Shown here piece by piece: positions 24,601 to 33,071 of a DNA stretch of 64,000 bases. How positions within the stretch are numbered: the first letter of the stretch is position 1; each line of letters starts with the position of its first letter. The translations under genes and the position numbers were made by a program. The stretch is taken from assembly GCA_965261255.1 (NCBI GenBank), contig CBDHCQ010000004.1, positions 2,356,001-2,420,000 on the forward strand, read 5' to 3'. The notes under the pieces were generated by a model that searched no databases, had not been told where the DNA came from, and saw nothing but the letters and a program-made list of their open reading frames with translations. The stretch is from Bin80 sp965261255 (lineage in GTDB: Bacteria > Bacteroidota > Rhodothermia > Rhodothermales > Bin80).

Positions 24601-26121
24601 AAGCTGTTTGAAATAATCGTAGAGCAGTCTCGGCCGATCAGACAGTACCGCAAGCGGTGTATCGTTGCCCATGGCCCCTACGGGCTCTTTACCCTTTTCC
24701 CCCATTGGAGCCATTAGCAAACGCAGGTCCTCTAGCGTGTATCCAAACATTTGCTGTCTGAGTAGCAACGAATCCTCCACTGCCTTCGGCTCCGCGGGGG
24801 GAAGCGAAGGCAACGTGCGTTGATGTTCATTCAACCACACACGATAGGGCGCACGTGAACAGATGCGGGCTTTGATTTCTTCATCCTCAATCACGCGCTT
24901 TTCCTCCAGATCAACGAGAAACATGCGTCCTGGCTTGAGTCGGCCTTTCCGCAGTACGTTTGACTCGGGAATACCGCCAACGCCGGTTTCTGATGCTAAA
25001 ACGACATAGCCGTCTTTGGAAATATTGTAGCGGGAGGGACGCAATCCATTACGATCAAGCAACGCTCCTGCATAGCGACCATCTGTGAATGGAATGGTTG
25101 CCGGTCCGTCCCATGGTTCCATTAGGTTACTATGGTACTGATAAAATGCCCGTTTTTCATCAGGCATAATCTTATTATGCTCCCATGCCTCGGGGATGAG
25201 CATCATCATTGAATGGGGGAGTGAGCGGCCGGTATAGTAGAGCAACTCCAGAATATTATCGAGTGCCATAGAGTCACTCCCCCCCTCGCGTATGATTGGA
25301 ACGAGTTTGCGTGTATCCTCACCAAAGCGTTCACTCCTGAACATAACTTCGGCGGCATGCATCTGATTGATGTTACCTCGGAGCGTATTGATCTCTCCGT
25401 TGTGGCAAAGAAAACGAAACGGCTGTGCTAGTGACCACTCTGGAAAGGTGTTCGTACTGAATCTGGAATGCACCATGGCCAGCGCGCTCTTGAATCGCTT
25501 GGAGCTCAGATCTGGGTAGTAAGCCGTGACCTGTTCCGGCATGAGCATACCCTTGTAGACAATGGTTTTTGCGGATAAGCTCGCGAAGTAGCATCCATGA
25601 AGTTTGCGCTCGAGAACACCCTGCTGAAATACTTTCCGAATAACATAGAGCTGTCGCTCAAATGCATCTAATGCAATGTCCTTGCTCCGCTGAACAAAGC
25701 ACTGCCATATTGCCGGTTCAGTTATTTTTGCGCCTGGTCCTAAAGACGCTGAATCGGTTGGAACCCGTCGCCAAGCTATGAACCCCGCTCCCTCTGCCTT
25801 CAGGATATTCTCGACCAGCTGCTTACAGGTTTTTTCATGACGGGGAGGGATAAACACCATCCCCACACCGTAGTCGCCCGGTGCTGGCAGCGAAGAAACT
25901 TCATACTCAAAGAATGCATGGGGTAATTGTACCAGAATTCCCGCACCATCGCCTGTTGTTTCGTCACAGCCACATGCTCCCCTGTGATCCAGTTCCATGA
26001 GTATCTGGAGTCCATTTTTCACAACACCATGTGAAGGCGTCCCGTCTATGCGACAATAGAGTCCAACTCCACACGCATCATGCTCAAATGCCGGATCATA
26101 TAATCCTTGCCGTTTCATCAT
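21664..26121 (-). CDS. gltB: Glutamate synthase large subunit
   Basis: Makes glutamate from glutamine and 2-oxoglutarate. The N-terminal amidotransferase begins KRQGLYDPAFEHDACGVG; the conserved Cys17 becomes the N-terminal nucleophile after propeptide removal. The central domain, the FMN/synthase domain (ISGTDGGTGASP) and the [3Fe-4S] cysteines in MMRKCHLNTCPVGIA are present. The C-terminal GXGXG beta-helix domain includes ALYGATSGEVYIRGG and YMTGGRVVVLGETGRNFAAG. The start is ATG 26121, with AGGA just upstream; the open frame to 26253 would add an atypical 44-residue extension. Length is 1,485 residues, normal. Confidence 0.95.
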   Translation of the reverse strand: MMKRQGLYDPAFEHDACGVGLYCRIDGTPSHGVVKNGLQILMELDHRGACGCDETTGDGAGILVQLPHAFFEYEVSSLPAPGDYGVGMVFIPPRHEKTCKQLVENILKAEGAGFIAWRRVPTDSASLGPGAKITEPAIWQCFVQRSKDIALDAFERQLYVIRKVFQQGVLERKLHGCYFASLSAKTIVYKGMLMPEQVTAYYPDLSSKRFKSALAMVHSRFSTNTFPEWSLAQPFRFLCHNGEINTLRGNINQMHAAEVMFRSERFGEDTRKLVPIIREGGSDSMALDNILELLYYTGRSLPHSMMMLIPEAWEHNKIMPDEKRAFYQYHSNLMEPWDGPATIPFTDGRYAGALLDRNGLRPSRYNISKDGYVVLASETGVGGIPESNVLRKGRLKPGRMFLVDLEEKRVIEDEEIKARICSRAPYRVWLNEHQRTLPSLPPAEPKAVEDSLLLRQQMFGYTLEDLRLLMAPMGEKGKEPVGAMGNDTPLAVLSDRPRLLYDYFKQLFAQVTNPPLDAIRESMVTSLALNLGSSGNLFTEGPWHCEKLRLNQPILTEADLSSIETGIAGVATLNMCFQPGELSMALERLQEEATQSISHGCSLIVLSDRAAGKDQLPMPALLATGAVHHYLIEKGLRLRCGLIVDSGEPREVHHFAMLIGYGAEAICPYVALSSVRQMAHRGQLGDNSIADVEEHFIKAIGHGLLKVMSKMGISTLQSYRGAQIFEAIGLNSQVIDEYFCRTPSRIGGIGLKEITREVVMRHERAYPIKKVSGVYPLDVGGQYQWRRGGERHAFSPTAIANMQEAARAQSHKSYKAFADEINKGAVNTLRGLLSFNYAKAKPVDIDEVMPWTEIVKSFKTGAMSNGSISGETHEALAIAMNSIGGKSNTGEGGEGPERYGKNNSRRSRIKQVASGRFGVTIEYLESADEIQIKMAQGAKPGEGGQLPGKKVYPWIAKLRHSTPYVGLISPPPHHDIYSIEDLAQLIHDLKNANPRARISVKLVSEVGVGTVAAGVAKGKADVVLISGTDGGTGASPQTSIMHAGLPWELGLSETHQTLVNHGLRSRIIVECDGQMKTGRDVAVAALLGADEFGFATAPLVALGCIMMRKCHLNTCPVGIATQDPELRKKFRGQPEHVVNYLHFVAEDLRKIMARLGVRTLTEMRGRVDLLKPRRNIKHWKARHLDLSRILVRPEVPEELKVFAVTNQDHGLEGALDHTLIALAKPTLEKRESVVADIQIRNTNRTVGTMLSNAITQRFRTAPLPDDTVTFNCIGSAGQSFAAFACKGITFNIQGDANDYFGKGLSGAKLTIMPPPEATYVPHKNITVGNVALYGATSGEVYIRGGAGERFCVRNSGVRAVVEAVGDHGCEYMTGGRVVVLGETGRNFAAGMSGGIAYVIDATREFRRGRCNMESVELLRVEDEKDIAELRAMIENHFEYTGSRAAQWILENWKKALTEFIQVMPIEYRNALRRLASESDQLAVAA

Positions 26122-26559
26122 CTGTCCTAAACTCTGCTTCTGAATCAACTTCGCTATCCTTGCCTGTTGGAGTCCGAATACGTCAAGGACAGGTCCCCCG
26201 AACCGAAAATGCCGAATGCGCCCCTGACCGGCGTCCTCTACCAAATACCCCACTCCTTTTTGGAATGCAATAATATCGGGATTATAGATAAATTGTTTCT
26301 AATCTAAATTTATTATGTATAAATAGCCAATTTGCCTTATTTAATTTTGTTTTTTATAAATATTTACTTATTATATTAGGCATGACCTAAACAGAGGTTC
26401 ATCGTGTGCCGAAAATTCACGGATCTTTAGCCTATTGCCGATCCTGTCTGTATTATTGTGGCAAAATAGCGGATCACTTAGTATTTTTTAGTCTATACGG
26501 AAAATTTGGCTCTTTTTGCAGGACTTCTTGTTATCTCTTCAACAAACTCATCCCTTCGC
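26122..26559. other. AT-rich divergent intergenic region between gltB and the porin gene
   Basis: This holds the promoters of two divergent genes. Positions about 26280-26390 are strikingly AT-rich (runs such as TAAATTTATTATGTATAAATA), which fits a promoter or regulator zone. No defined operator, tRNA or riboswitch was recognised. Confidence 0.45.
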
Positions 26560-27273
26560 ATGATGACCAAACATTATTTTTCACGCACATTCATGATGCT
26601 GGTACTCCTGGCTTCAACGCCATTGCTGACCAACGCCCAGTCTATTGGGTTCGGTGCAGATTTCTACAACCGCTATGTATGGCGTGGGTATGACTTCGGG
26701 GATTCCTTCAGTGTCCAGCCCGGCCTCGCCTTCACGGCGGGAGACTTTGAACTTGGAACTTGGGGATCATATTCCATTAGTGCTGACGGCGCTGGCGCAA
26801 ATGAGCATGACCTGTACGCCACTTACAGCTTCGGTCTAGGCAGCACTACCAGTCTGGCACTAACTGTTACAGACTACTATTTCCCGACCGACAGCGACTG
26901 GCTTAATTTTGATGGTGATGGTGAGGGAGCACACTGGATCGAATTAATGGGTGCACTTACGCTCCCGGAATCCTTCCCTGTGACACTCTCAGCAGCCTTT
27001 ATGGTCCATAATGACCCGGACAATTCCCTCTATCTAGAAGGGGCGCTCCCGTTCAGCATAGGAGATGTGGAGCTGGGGCTCACGCTTGGCCTCGTTGCAG
27101 GTATGAGTGAATTTTATGGTGTAGAAAGCACTTCTCTGGTGAACATGGGCCTATCTGCCAGTAAGGATTTACAAATCACAGAACATTTTTCGCTGCCTCT
27201 GTCCGCCGCCTACATCATGAATCCGACAACTGAAAAAACATACCTTGTTTTCGGATTTTCTCTCAGTCCTTAA
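26560..27273 (+). CDS. TorF-like putative outer-membrane porin
   Basis: Small beta-barrel outer-membrane protein of unknown substrate. A signal peptide (FMMLVLLASTPLLTNAQS) precedes a barrel starting GFGADFYNRYVWRGYDFGDS, the hallmark of the TorF-type putative porin family. Alternating strands such as ALTVTDYYFPTD follow, and the chain ends in FGFSLSP, close to a typical barrel terminus. Length from ATG 26560 is 237 residues; an in-frame GTG at 26506 would put extra residues before the signal peptide. It is divergent from gltBD, so a link to nitrogen uptake is possible but not shown. Confidence 0.72.
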   Translation: MMTKHYFSRTFMMLVLLASTPLLTNAQSIGFGADFYNRYVWRGYDFGDSFSVQPGLAFTAGDFELGTWGSYSISADGAGANEHDLYATYSFGLGSTTSLALTVTDYYFPTDSDWLNFDGDGEGAHWIELMGALTLPESFPVTLSAAFMVHNDPDNSLYLEGALPFSIGDVELGLTLGLVAGMSEFYGVESTSLVNMGLSASKDLQITEHFSLPLSAAYIMNPTTEKTYLVFGFSLSP

Positions 27274-28010
27274 GCTACCGGAGGAAAAACTGTCTCCGGG
27301 TTCCGCAAGGACCAGAGTGATGTTGGTGATTAGCCGGCTGAAAGATGCGCGGCTGTTGGCAGCCTGCTACAAGACGGGACGTTCCTGGAGAGTAACGAAC
27401 GCGATCATGTAGCGTGCGGCGGAACGGGGGTCGGTCAAGTCGTCATCCGTGCAGAGGCTTATAGGCTTGTGTCGAAGGATTCCCGGGCCACCGCTATTGC
27501 TTTCCTCGCCTTCTGGATGGTCTGATGATGACAAAGAACGACGGACGATAGCCGAGGCTGCTTTGAGCTCGGCACTCCCACCTTCTGACCTCAATAACCT
27601 AGCAATGGTGTCTGCGCCGCAGAAATGCCATCTTCTGAAGTCTTAGTGACCGTTACCGGAAGAACACATAGCGGTTGCCAATCAAATTCCTGCCACCATG
27701 GAATACGCCGTTCCCGCAGACGCCGTAATGGACCGCATCCTCCATAATACCCATCAAGTGATTCCGTAGTCACTAACCGGGTGACGTAGTGGGATGTATT
27801 GATCTAACAAAGGTTATTATCTGTACAACCAATAAGCACCCGCAAAGGCAAATTATGGGAATTATGAAAGAATTATCTAGAATCTCACTGGTCACAGCGC
27901 TGGTTGCCCGGCCTGAATCTTGATATTCAAAAAACGAGATTTATTGGGACTCCATACGTTATGCCGTGCAGGCTTTGTGTATAGGGAGGCTAATTTAAAT
28001 CACTATATCA
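27274..28010. other. Long intergenic region without a supported gene
   Basis: About 740 bp. Two short minus-strand frames abut here (27773-27591 and 27594-27367, sharing TTGA), containing GYYGGCGPLRRLRERRIPWW and SAARYMIAFVTLQERPVL. I recognise neither. They could be the remains of a decayed gene or chance frames. From about 27790 to 28010 the DNA turns AT-rich and probably contains the promoter of the phosphatase gene. Confidence 0.35.
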
Positions 28011-29075
28011 ATGGTAGATACATCTATTTCCCCCACATCAAAAGCAGTGATTCCCTTGCGAAAGCACTTGTCTCGCCGGGAAATATTCGACAGATACCGC
28101 CGAACAAAAGGGGCCGCTGAGCGGACCCACTGGCAAATCATCTATCTGAAGAACCAGGGCAAGACCGTCAATGACATCATTAACATAACCGGGTACGATG
28201 AAGAATGGGTAAGAAACATCATTCTGCGCTACAATCAGGAAGGCCCGGACGCATTTATCAAAGACGAGAGTCTTCCGTCCGAGATAAAAGCCGAGTACCT
28301 GCGCAAGTCAAATGAACTGAATTCTGCACGCCAGGCACAGCAGGAAATGCTTGCTGCAAGAATTCCTGCACATCCCGAGTTGGAGATTGATGCATTCCTG
28401 AAAACAGCTACCGAAGTTAGCGGTGACTATTACGACTTTTCTCTTTGCGATGAGGGCAAACTCACAATCGCAGTCGGAGATGCAACCGGCCACGGAACCA
28501 CAGCCGGAATGATGGTCATTGCAACCAAGGCGCTCTTCAAAGTCCTGGCTACTGAATCAAATCTGCGAAATCTCGTTCGGCGCATGTCAGAAACTCTTAA
28601 GAGTCTGAACCTGCGTAACACGTATATGCACCTCACCCTCGCCCGCTATTACAAGGGCGTACTACGGCTTATCGTAGCTGGGATGCCCCCCGTTCTGGTA
28701 CACCGGGCAGCAACGCAGACAATTGAGGATATCGTCCTGAAAGGCATGCCTCTGGGAAGCTTTACAGAGTTTCCGTACGAAGAATTTGCCATATCCCTCG
28801 AACCCGGGGATACGGCACTGTTCATGAGTGACGGATTGCTTGAACTCTTGAGTCCCTGTGGTGACATGCTTCAATTGGATCGAGTAAGGCGGATCTTTGC
28901 CGAAGCAGGCAACCGCTCCCCTGGTGAAGTTATTGCCCATCTCCGAAAGGCCGGACTCGCCTGGAGGGCAGAAAGAGCACTCAATGATGATGTTACCCTG
29001 CTGGTAATCAAGCGACGGCCGAATCAGCGAACGGAAAACCCAGCCGCTACTGCGACAGAGTCGGAAACCTCGTAG
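28011..29075 (+). CDS. HTH-SpoIIE/RsbU-type serine/threonine phosphatase fusion
   Basis: Predicted PP2C-family phosphatase of the SpoIIE/RsbU type, usually controlling anti-sigma-factor antagonists. The N-terminal 90 residues look like the DNA-binding domain of IS630-type transposases: RYRRTKGAAERTHWQIIYLK, then GKTVNDIINITGYDEEWVRN and RYNQEGPDAF. A short coiled-coil linker (NELNSARQAQQEMLAARIPA) leads to the phosphatase domain with SGDYYDF, AVGDATGHGTTAGMM, LFMSDGLLELLS and LNDDVTLLVIKR, carrying the metal-binding aspartates. Length is 354 residues. The last 52 bp overlap the end of the convergent lipoprotein gene. The joining of a transposase-like HTH to a phosphatase is unusual; target and partner are unknown. 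Confidence 0.85.
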   Translation: MVDTSISPTSKAVIPLRKHLSRREIFDRYRRTKGAAERTHWQIIYLKNQGKTVNDIINITGYDEEWVRNIILRYNQEGPDAFIKDESLPSEIKAEYLRKSNELNSARQAQQEMLAARIPAHPELEIDAFLKTATEVSGDYYDFSLCDEGKLTIAVGDATGHGTTAGMMVIATKALFKVLATESNLRNLVRRMSETLKSLNLRNTYMHLTLARYYKGVLRLIVAGMPPVLVHRAATQTIEDIVLKGMPLGSFTEFPYEEFAISLEPGDTALFMSDGLLELLSPCGDMLQLDRVRRIFAEAGNRSPGEVIAHLRKAGLAWRAERALNDDVTLLVIKRRPNQRTENPAATATESETS

Positions 29076-29866
29076 TAGAAGGAAGCCTCATAACCGGCTC
29101 CTACATACCCGAAACCATTCTCCACATTGGAGAATGTGCCTGGCTCAATCAGCACATCAGACGAGAATACATCACCTGGAGGTATCCAATCTGCACTGGA
29201 AACAAGCACGATCTGCTCAATTGCTCTGAGCCTTGCATCACTCGTAGACCCATTAGCACGGAAGATCTCACGGAATACCTCACGAACATCTACATAAACT
29301 AGGACTGTGGCAATCTGTCCACCCTCAGTACGTACCTGATCGTTCGGATACACAAAGGTGAATACCCCTCTGTTGGTATGATAGCGAACACGAATGTTGT
29401 TCAATCTGGGGGCATTCTGCCATAGAATCGGCAGATGGACAAAACCGGGTTTGATGACCGGATTCACAAGCTCTGGGATTGATTCGGGAGGCATCTGCAC
29501 CTCAACTGCAGACATTGCACCATCAGAACGCATTAACTCAAGCCGATGATGCTCGTCAAAATCCGGGCGAAAACGTGCCCAGAATACATGTCCGAAATTA
29601 TGCTGGCCAAATTGAATAACTGAATCCCTCCATGTATAGACTTCCCCCGTATGCAGATTCCTGGAGATTACGCTTGCATCGAGCCGATTTGGCCGTACAA
29701 CATCAATCGTCTGGTCGATCGCATATACCCGTACAGCCTGCGTGTCCGAACGCACACTCAGATGCCCATACACGGTATATGCACGTTCGGTACCCAGCAC
29801 AACATCTACGCTTTCGTCACAGGCACCAAGCACCAAGGCCGATACAAGAAGCCAGATTCTGATCAT
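29024..29866 (-). CDS. DUF4249-type lipoprotein, TonB-receptor partner
   Basis: Predicted surface or periplasmic lipoprotein. The signal sequence MIRIWLLVSALVLGAC ends in a lipobox with Cys16, followed by a beta-rich domain (AYTVYGHLSVRSDTQAVRVY) as in DUF4249 proteins. These typically lie directly beside SusC-like TonB receptors, and here the start overlaps the receptor stop by 4 nt (ATGA). Substrate is unknown. Its 3' end overlaps the convergent phosphatase gene by 52 bp. The family call is by pattern, so confidence in the exact domain is moderate. Confidence 0.7.
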   Translation of the reverse strand: MIRIWLLVSALVLGACDESVDVVLGTERAYTVYGHLSVRSDTQAVRVYAIDQTIDVVRPNRLDASVISRNLHTGEVYTWRDSVIQFGQHNFGHVFWARFRPDFDEHHRLELMRSDGAMSAVEVQMPPESIPELVNPVIKPGFVHLPILWQNAPRLNNIRVRYHTNRGVFTFVYPNDQVRTEGGQIATVLVYVDVREVFREIFRANGSTSDARLRAIEQIVLVSSADWIPPGDVFSSDVLIEPGTFSNVENGFGYVGAGYEASFYYEVSDSVAVAAGFSVR

Positions 29867-32109
29867 GGCAAATCAACCTTTATTCCGACAGATGGAATGA
29901 ACGGTAACTGGTCAGACCGTTCAAGTGTAAAAACATCCAGATAGAATACATTGGCGCGATCGTACACATTGATCACGCTTGCCTGAAGTGTCACCCGTGA
30001 GAAACCTATTTGGAATGCGCGATTCACGGACGCGTCCAGCCGATGATAGGCCGGCAAAACCCCGTTAAATGGGCGCTCATAGATCACACGTCGCTCGCCC
30101 GCCTCGGTAAATACATCAACGGATCCATCCATGAGCAGAAATCCGTCAAACCCATAGGCTCGATTAAACGGACGCCCCGACCCAAACTGCCATCGAAGCG
30201 AAACATCAAATCCATATATACTTGTCGAAAACATCGCATTTATCTGATGCCGCCGGTCATGTGCAGGACGGAATTTGTAGATGACTTCGTTAAACCAATG
30301 GACCAGCTCAGATTGCATGGCTTCATACTCCGTGGAAGCCAATCCGTAATTGATGTACGCATAATGGGGAGCACGCGAATATTCCAATCGCAGATCAAGA
30401 CCCAGTACACGCCCGTCCGCCTGCTGGAGCTTGGTGGTCAGGCGCGGACGAGCAGTCCATTCCGCGATATACAGATTACGCATGCGTTTGAAATACACAT
30501 CCGTCACAATGGTCATCCCCTCAGCAAGCGTCCTCCTGTACCCCATTATAACATGCAGCGCCCGCGGAATATCTCCTACTGGTACGGCAGTCCATGCCGT
30601 AAACACGCTGGCTGCATCTCTTCGATCATTTATACCGACGAGTTCCTGATGATACAGCCCTGCTGCCGCGCTGAGTTCATTGTTGCCTAAGACAGTTTTT
30701 GCACGCAGCCGGGGTTCAAACAGCAAGCGGCTCTTACTGGGAAAATGATGAATCCTTAAGCCCGGTGAAATAGATGTTCCAGAGCTAAGCTTAAATTCGG
30801 GGGCAGCGTATATGCCTGCCTCAGTAACGTACTCGGTTTTTAGGTCAAGATTTTGATATAGCCCGCCCAGTTCACTCTCGAGTGTCAATGAACGTGCAAA
30901 AAGCCCCCAATGCAAATCACCTCTATGAGAGTAGTGAGTAACATTCGCTTCCATGTTGATCCGACTGGTACTTGAGGTCCTGATCAGATCTTCGGTTGGG
31001 CCCAATTGCATGGTGTGACCCGACCATGACATCAGAAACTCTGCCAAAACCGGCAGACTGCCCGGCAAGAACAGGTAGCGTCCACCCACAGCATCATTCC
31101 ACCACCGAACTTCGTCCGGGGCACCTATGCCTCTCGTCCCTCCGACACGTCCGCGATCATAGGTTTTGATCGCACTGAATGAAACACGGCCATTCCGGTT
31201 GGGTCTTCCGTGAATCTTGGCAAACAGGTCGTGGAAGAGCAATGGGATATCCTGCCCAATCACATTCGCGGCAGCATCTTCAACAACTGACTGCCGCGCG
31301 GAAGCAATCATTGTGAAACGCCCTCCTGGCACAATTGGCCCTTCCACGTGGGTACCCACGAGAAATGGGGAAACCGAACCAGAGGCCGCAAACCGGCTAC
31401 TGTTTCCATTGCGACTCCATGCATCCACTACACTGGAAATCCTTCCTCCAAACTGCGGACCGAACCCGCCTGCATGTAAGTCAACACTCCGCAAAACCTC
31501 TGAAGGGAATGCTGTGTAGTAGCTGAGAATATGGAAAGGCTGGTAAATCAGCATCCCGTCAAGCAACACCAGGTTCTGTGTAGGCTCGCCGCCCCGTACA
31601 TAAAACTGTCCTCCCTGGTCCCCCACAAGTACAACACCTGGTAATGTGGCCAGATAGGCCGATAGATCAGCTGTAATATCCGGCATCGGAACACGTTCAA
31701 TTGCGGCGGGAGTAATGCGCTCGGTGCCTGCGCTCAAAAAAGTCGTACTTCCGCCCGCATTGTCGACTATTGTAAGCTGCTGCAACTGAAACTCATCCTC
31801 TTCCAATGCAATATCCAACTGGTATATTTCCTGGCCCGGCCCAATATCCAATGAGTCGACATAGGTGACGTACCCTACATATGAGGTCCGCAGAACATAC
31901 TGTCCGGGCGTCAGGCGTGGCAAAAGATAGAATCCGTCACTGTCTGTTGCGGCACCAAACGAGATTTCCCCGCCTCCATACAGGACCACATTAACGCCCT
32001 CCAAAGGTTCGCCGCTGTTGACTTCCGTAACAAATCCGCGCAAAACCTGCGAAACTGCAGGCAGCGCCGAACATATCGCAAAAACCAATAAAACCAAAAT
32101 TCGGCGCAT
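29863..32109 (-). CDS. TonB-dependent receptor with carboxypeptidase-regulatory-like domain
   Basis: Outer-membrane active transporter of unknown ligand. A signal peptide (MRRILVLLVFAICSALPAVSQ) precedes a CarboxypepD_reg domain (RGFVTEVNSGEPLEGVNVVL to YVGYVTYVDSL, residues about 22-105). A plug domain follows with ISTV-like DLSAYLATLPGVVLVGDQGG, FYVRGGEPTQNLVLLDGM and LHAGGFGPQFGGRISSVVD. The barrel fills the remainder and ends near IPSVGIKVDLP. Length is 748 residues. It is translationally coupled to the lipoprotein gene downstream, forming a receptor-lipoprotein pair like the one at 48.3-51.9 kb. Confidence 0.88.
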   Translation of the reverse strand: MRRILVLLVFAICSALPAVSQVLRGFVTEVNSGEPLEGVNVVLYGGGEISFGAATDSDGFYLLPRLTPGQYVLRTSYVGYVTYVDSLDIGPGQEIYQLDIALEEDEFQLQQLTIVDNAGGSTTFLSAGTERITPAAIERVPMPDITADLSAYLATLPGVVLVGDQGGQFYVRGGEPTQNLVLLDGMLIYQPFHILSYYTAFPSEVLRSVDLHAGGFGPQFGGRISSVVDAWSRNGNSSRFAASGSVSPFLVGTHVEGPIVPGGRFTMIASARQSVVEDAAANVIGQDIPLLFHDLFAKIHGRPNRNGRVSFSAIKTYDRGRVGGTRGIGAPDEVRWWNDAVGGRYLFLPGSLPVLAEFLMSWSGHTMQLGPTEDLIRTSSTSRINMEANVTHYSHRGDLHWGLFARSLTLESELGGLYQNLDLKTEYVTEAGIYAAPEFKLSSGTSISPGLRIHHFPSKSRLLFEPRLRAKTVLGNNELSAAAGLYHQELVGINDRRDAASVFTAWTAVPVGDIPRALHVIMGYRRTLAEGMTIVTDVYFKRMRNLYIAEWTARPRLTTKLQQADGRVLGLDLRLEYSRAPHYAYINYGLASTEYEAMQSELVHWFNEVIYKFRPAHDRRHQINAMFSTSIYGFDVSLRWQFGSGRPFNRAYGFDGFLLMDGSVDVFTEAGERRVIYERPFNGVLPAYHRLDASVNRAFQIGFSRVTLQASVINVYDRANVFYLDVFTLERSDQLPFIPSVGIKVDLP

Positions 32110-32198
32110 AGCTATGTCAGACGTAGCCTATAAATTGTTACCATCTTGGACCTTCAGCGTTCAATAGAGGTACCCTCTACCAACAAACTACATTCACC

Positions 32199-33071
32199 GT
32201 GGCTACAATAATCGACGGAAAGGCCATCGCAGCCGAAGTACGCAGTGAAGTGCGAGAAGATGTTGCAACATGGACATCTGACGGGCACGCTCCCCCCTAT
32301 CTCGCGGTAGTACTGGTTGGTAACAACCCCGCGTCAGCTTCATACGTACGGGGGAAAATCAAGGCGAGTCAGGATGCTGGGATTGCAGGCGACACGTTAA
32401 AATTTGATGCCAGCATATCCGAAAAGGCCCTTCTCACTGTCATTCGGGACCTAAATGACAGTCCTCATGTGAGCGGAATACTCGTACAGCTACCACTACC
32501 CGATCATCTTGATTCGTCGCGAATCATTGCTGCTCTGAACCCCGATAAAGATGTAGACGGCCTGCATACCGTGAATGCCGGTCGACTGGTTACGGATTCT
32601 CAAGGCTTTGTGCCGTGCACACCGGCCGGAATTGTAGAACTGCTGCGCCGCTCGAACATTTCCACTGAAGGACAGCATGCCGTGATTCTTGGGCGATCAC
32701 ACTTAGTCGGACGCCCGCTCGCAAGCCTGCTACTGCGCAAACAAAACAACGCAACGGTTACCGTTTGTCACAGCAGAACAAGAAATCTGCCCGAAATTTG
32801 CCGAACGGCCGACATCCTGGTGGCTGCAATTGGTCGCACCCAATTTGTGTCCGCCGATATGATCAAGCCGGGGGCAGCAATTATAGATGTTGGAATCAAC
32901 AGGGTTGAAGACCCAAAACATAAACGAGGGTATTATCTTACTGGCGATGTGGACTACAATGCGGCTAAAGAGTTGGCCGGCTACATTACCCCAGTTCCGG
33001 GTGGTGTAGGACCCATGACCATCGCTATGCTCTTAAAGAACACGATGACCGCCGCAAAATTGCTTGGCTGA
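32199..33071 (+). CDS. folD: Bifunctional methylenetetrahydrofolate dehydrogenase/cyclohydrolase
   Basis: Interconverts 5,10-methylene-, 5,10-methenyl- and 10-formyl-tetrahydrofolate, supplying one-carbon units for purines and formyl-Met. The signature SYVRGKIKASQDAGI carries the catalytic lysine. GILVQLPLPDHLD, the NADP site ILGRSHLVGRPLASLL, CHSRTRNL and the closing YITPVPGGVGPMTIAMLL are all FolD hallmarks. The start codon is GTG 32199 (GTG GCT ACA). Length is 290 residues. Its stop codon overlaps the mscS start (TGATG). Confidence 0.96.
   Translation: MATIIDGKAIAAEVRSEVREDVATWTSDGHAPPYLAVVLVGNNPASASYVRGKIKASQDAGIAGDTLKFDASISEKALLTVIRDLNDSPHVSGILVQLPLPDHLDSSRIIAALNPDKDVDGLHTVNAGRLVTDSQGFVPCTPAGIVELLRRSNISTEGQHAVILGRSHLVGRPLASLLLRKQNNATVTVCHSRTRNLPEICRTADILVAAIGRTQFVSADMIKPGAAIIDVGINRVEDPKHKRGYYLTGDVDYNAAKELAGYITPVPGGVGPMTIAMLLKNTMTAAKLLG

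Noticed and set aside
27367..27773. Two abutting minus-strand frames that might be one decayed gene
   Set aside because: The start of the second is TTG, no domain is recognised and no RBS is seen, so there is too little to call a pseudogene.
30010..30690. 226-residue plus-strand frame inside the TonB receptor gene
   Set aside because: It is a shadow of a clear receptor gene, with no family motif.
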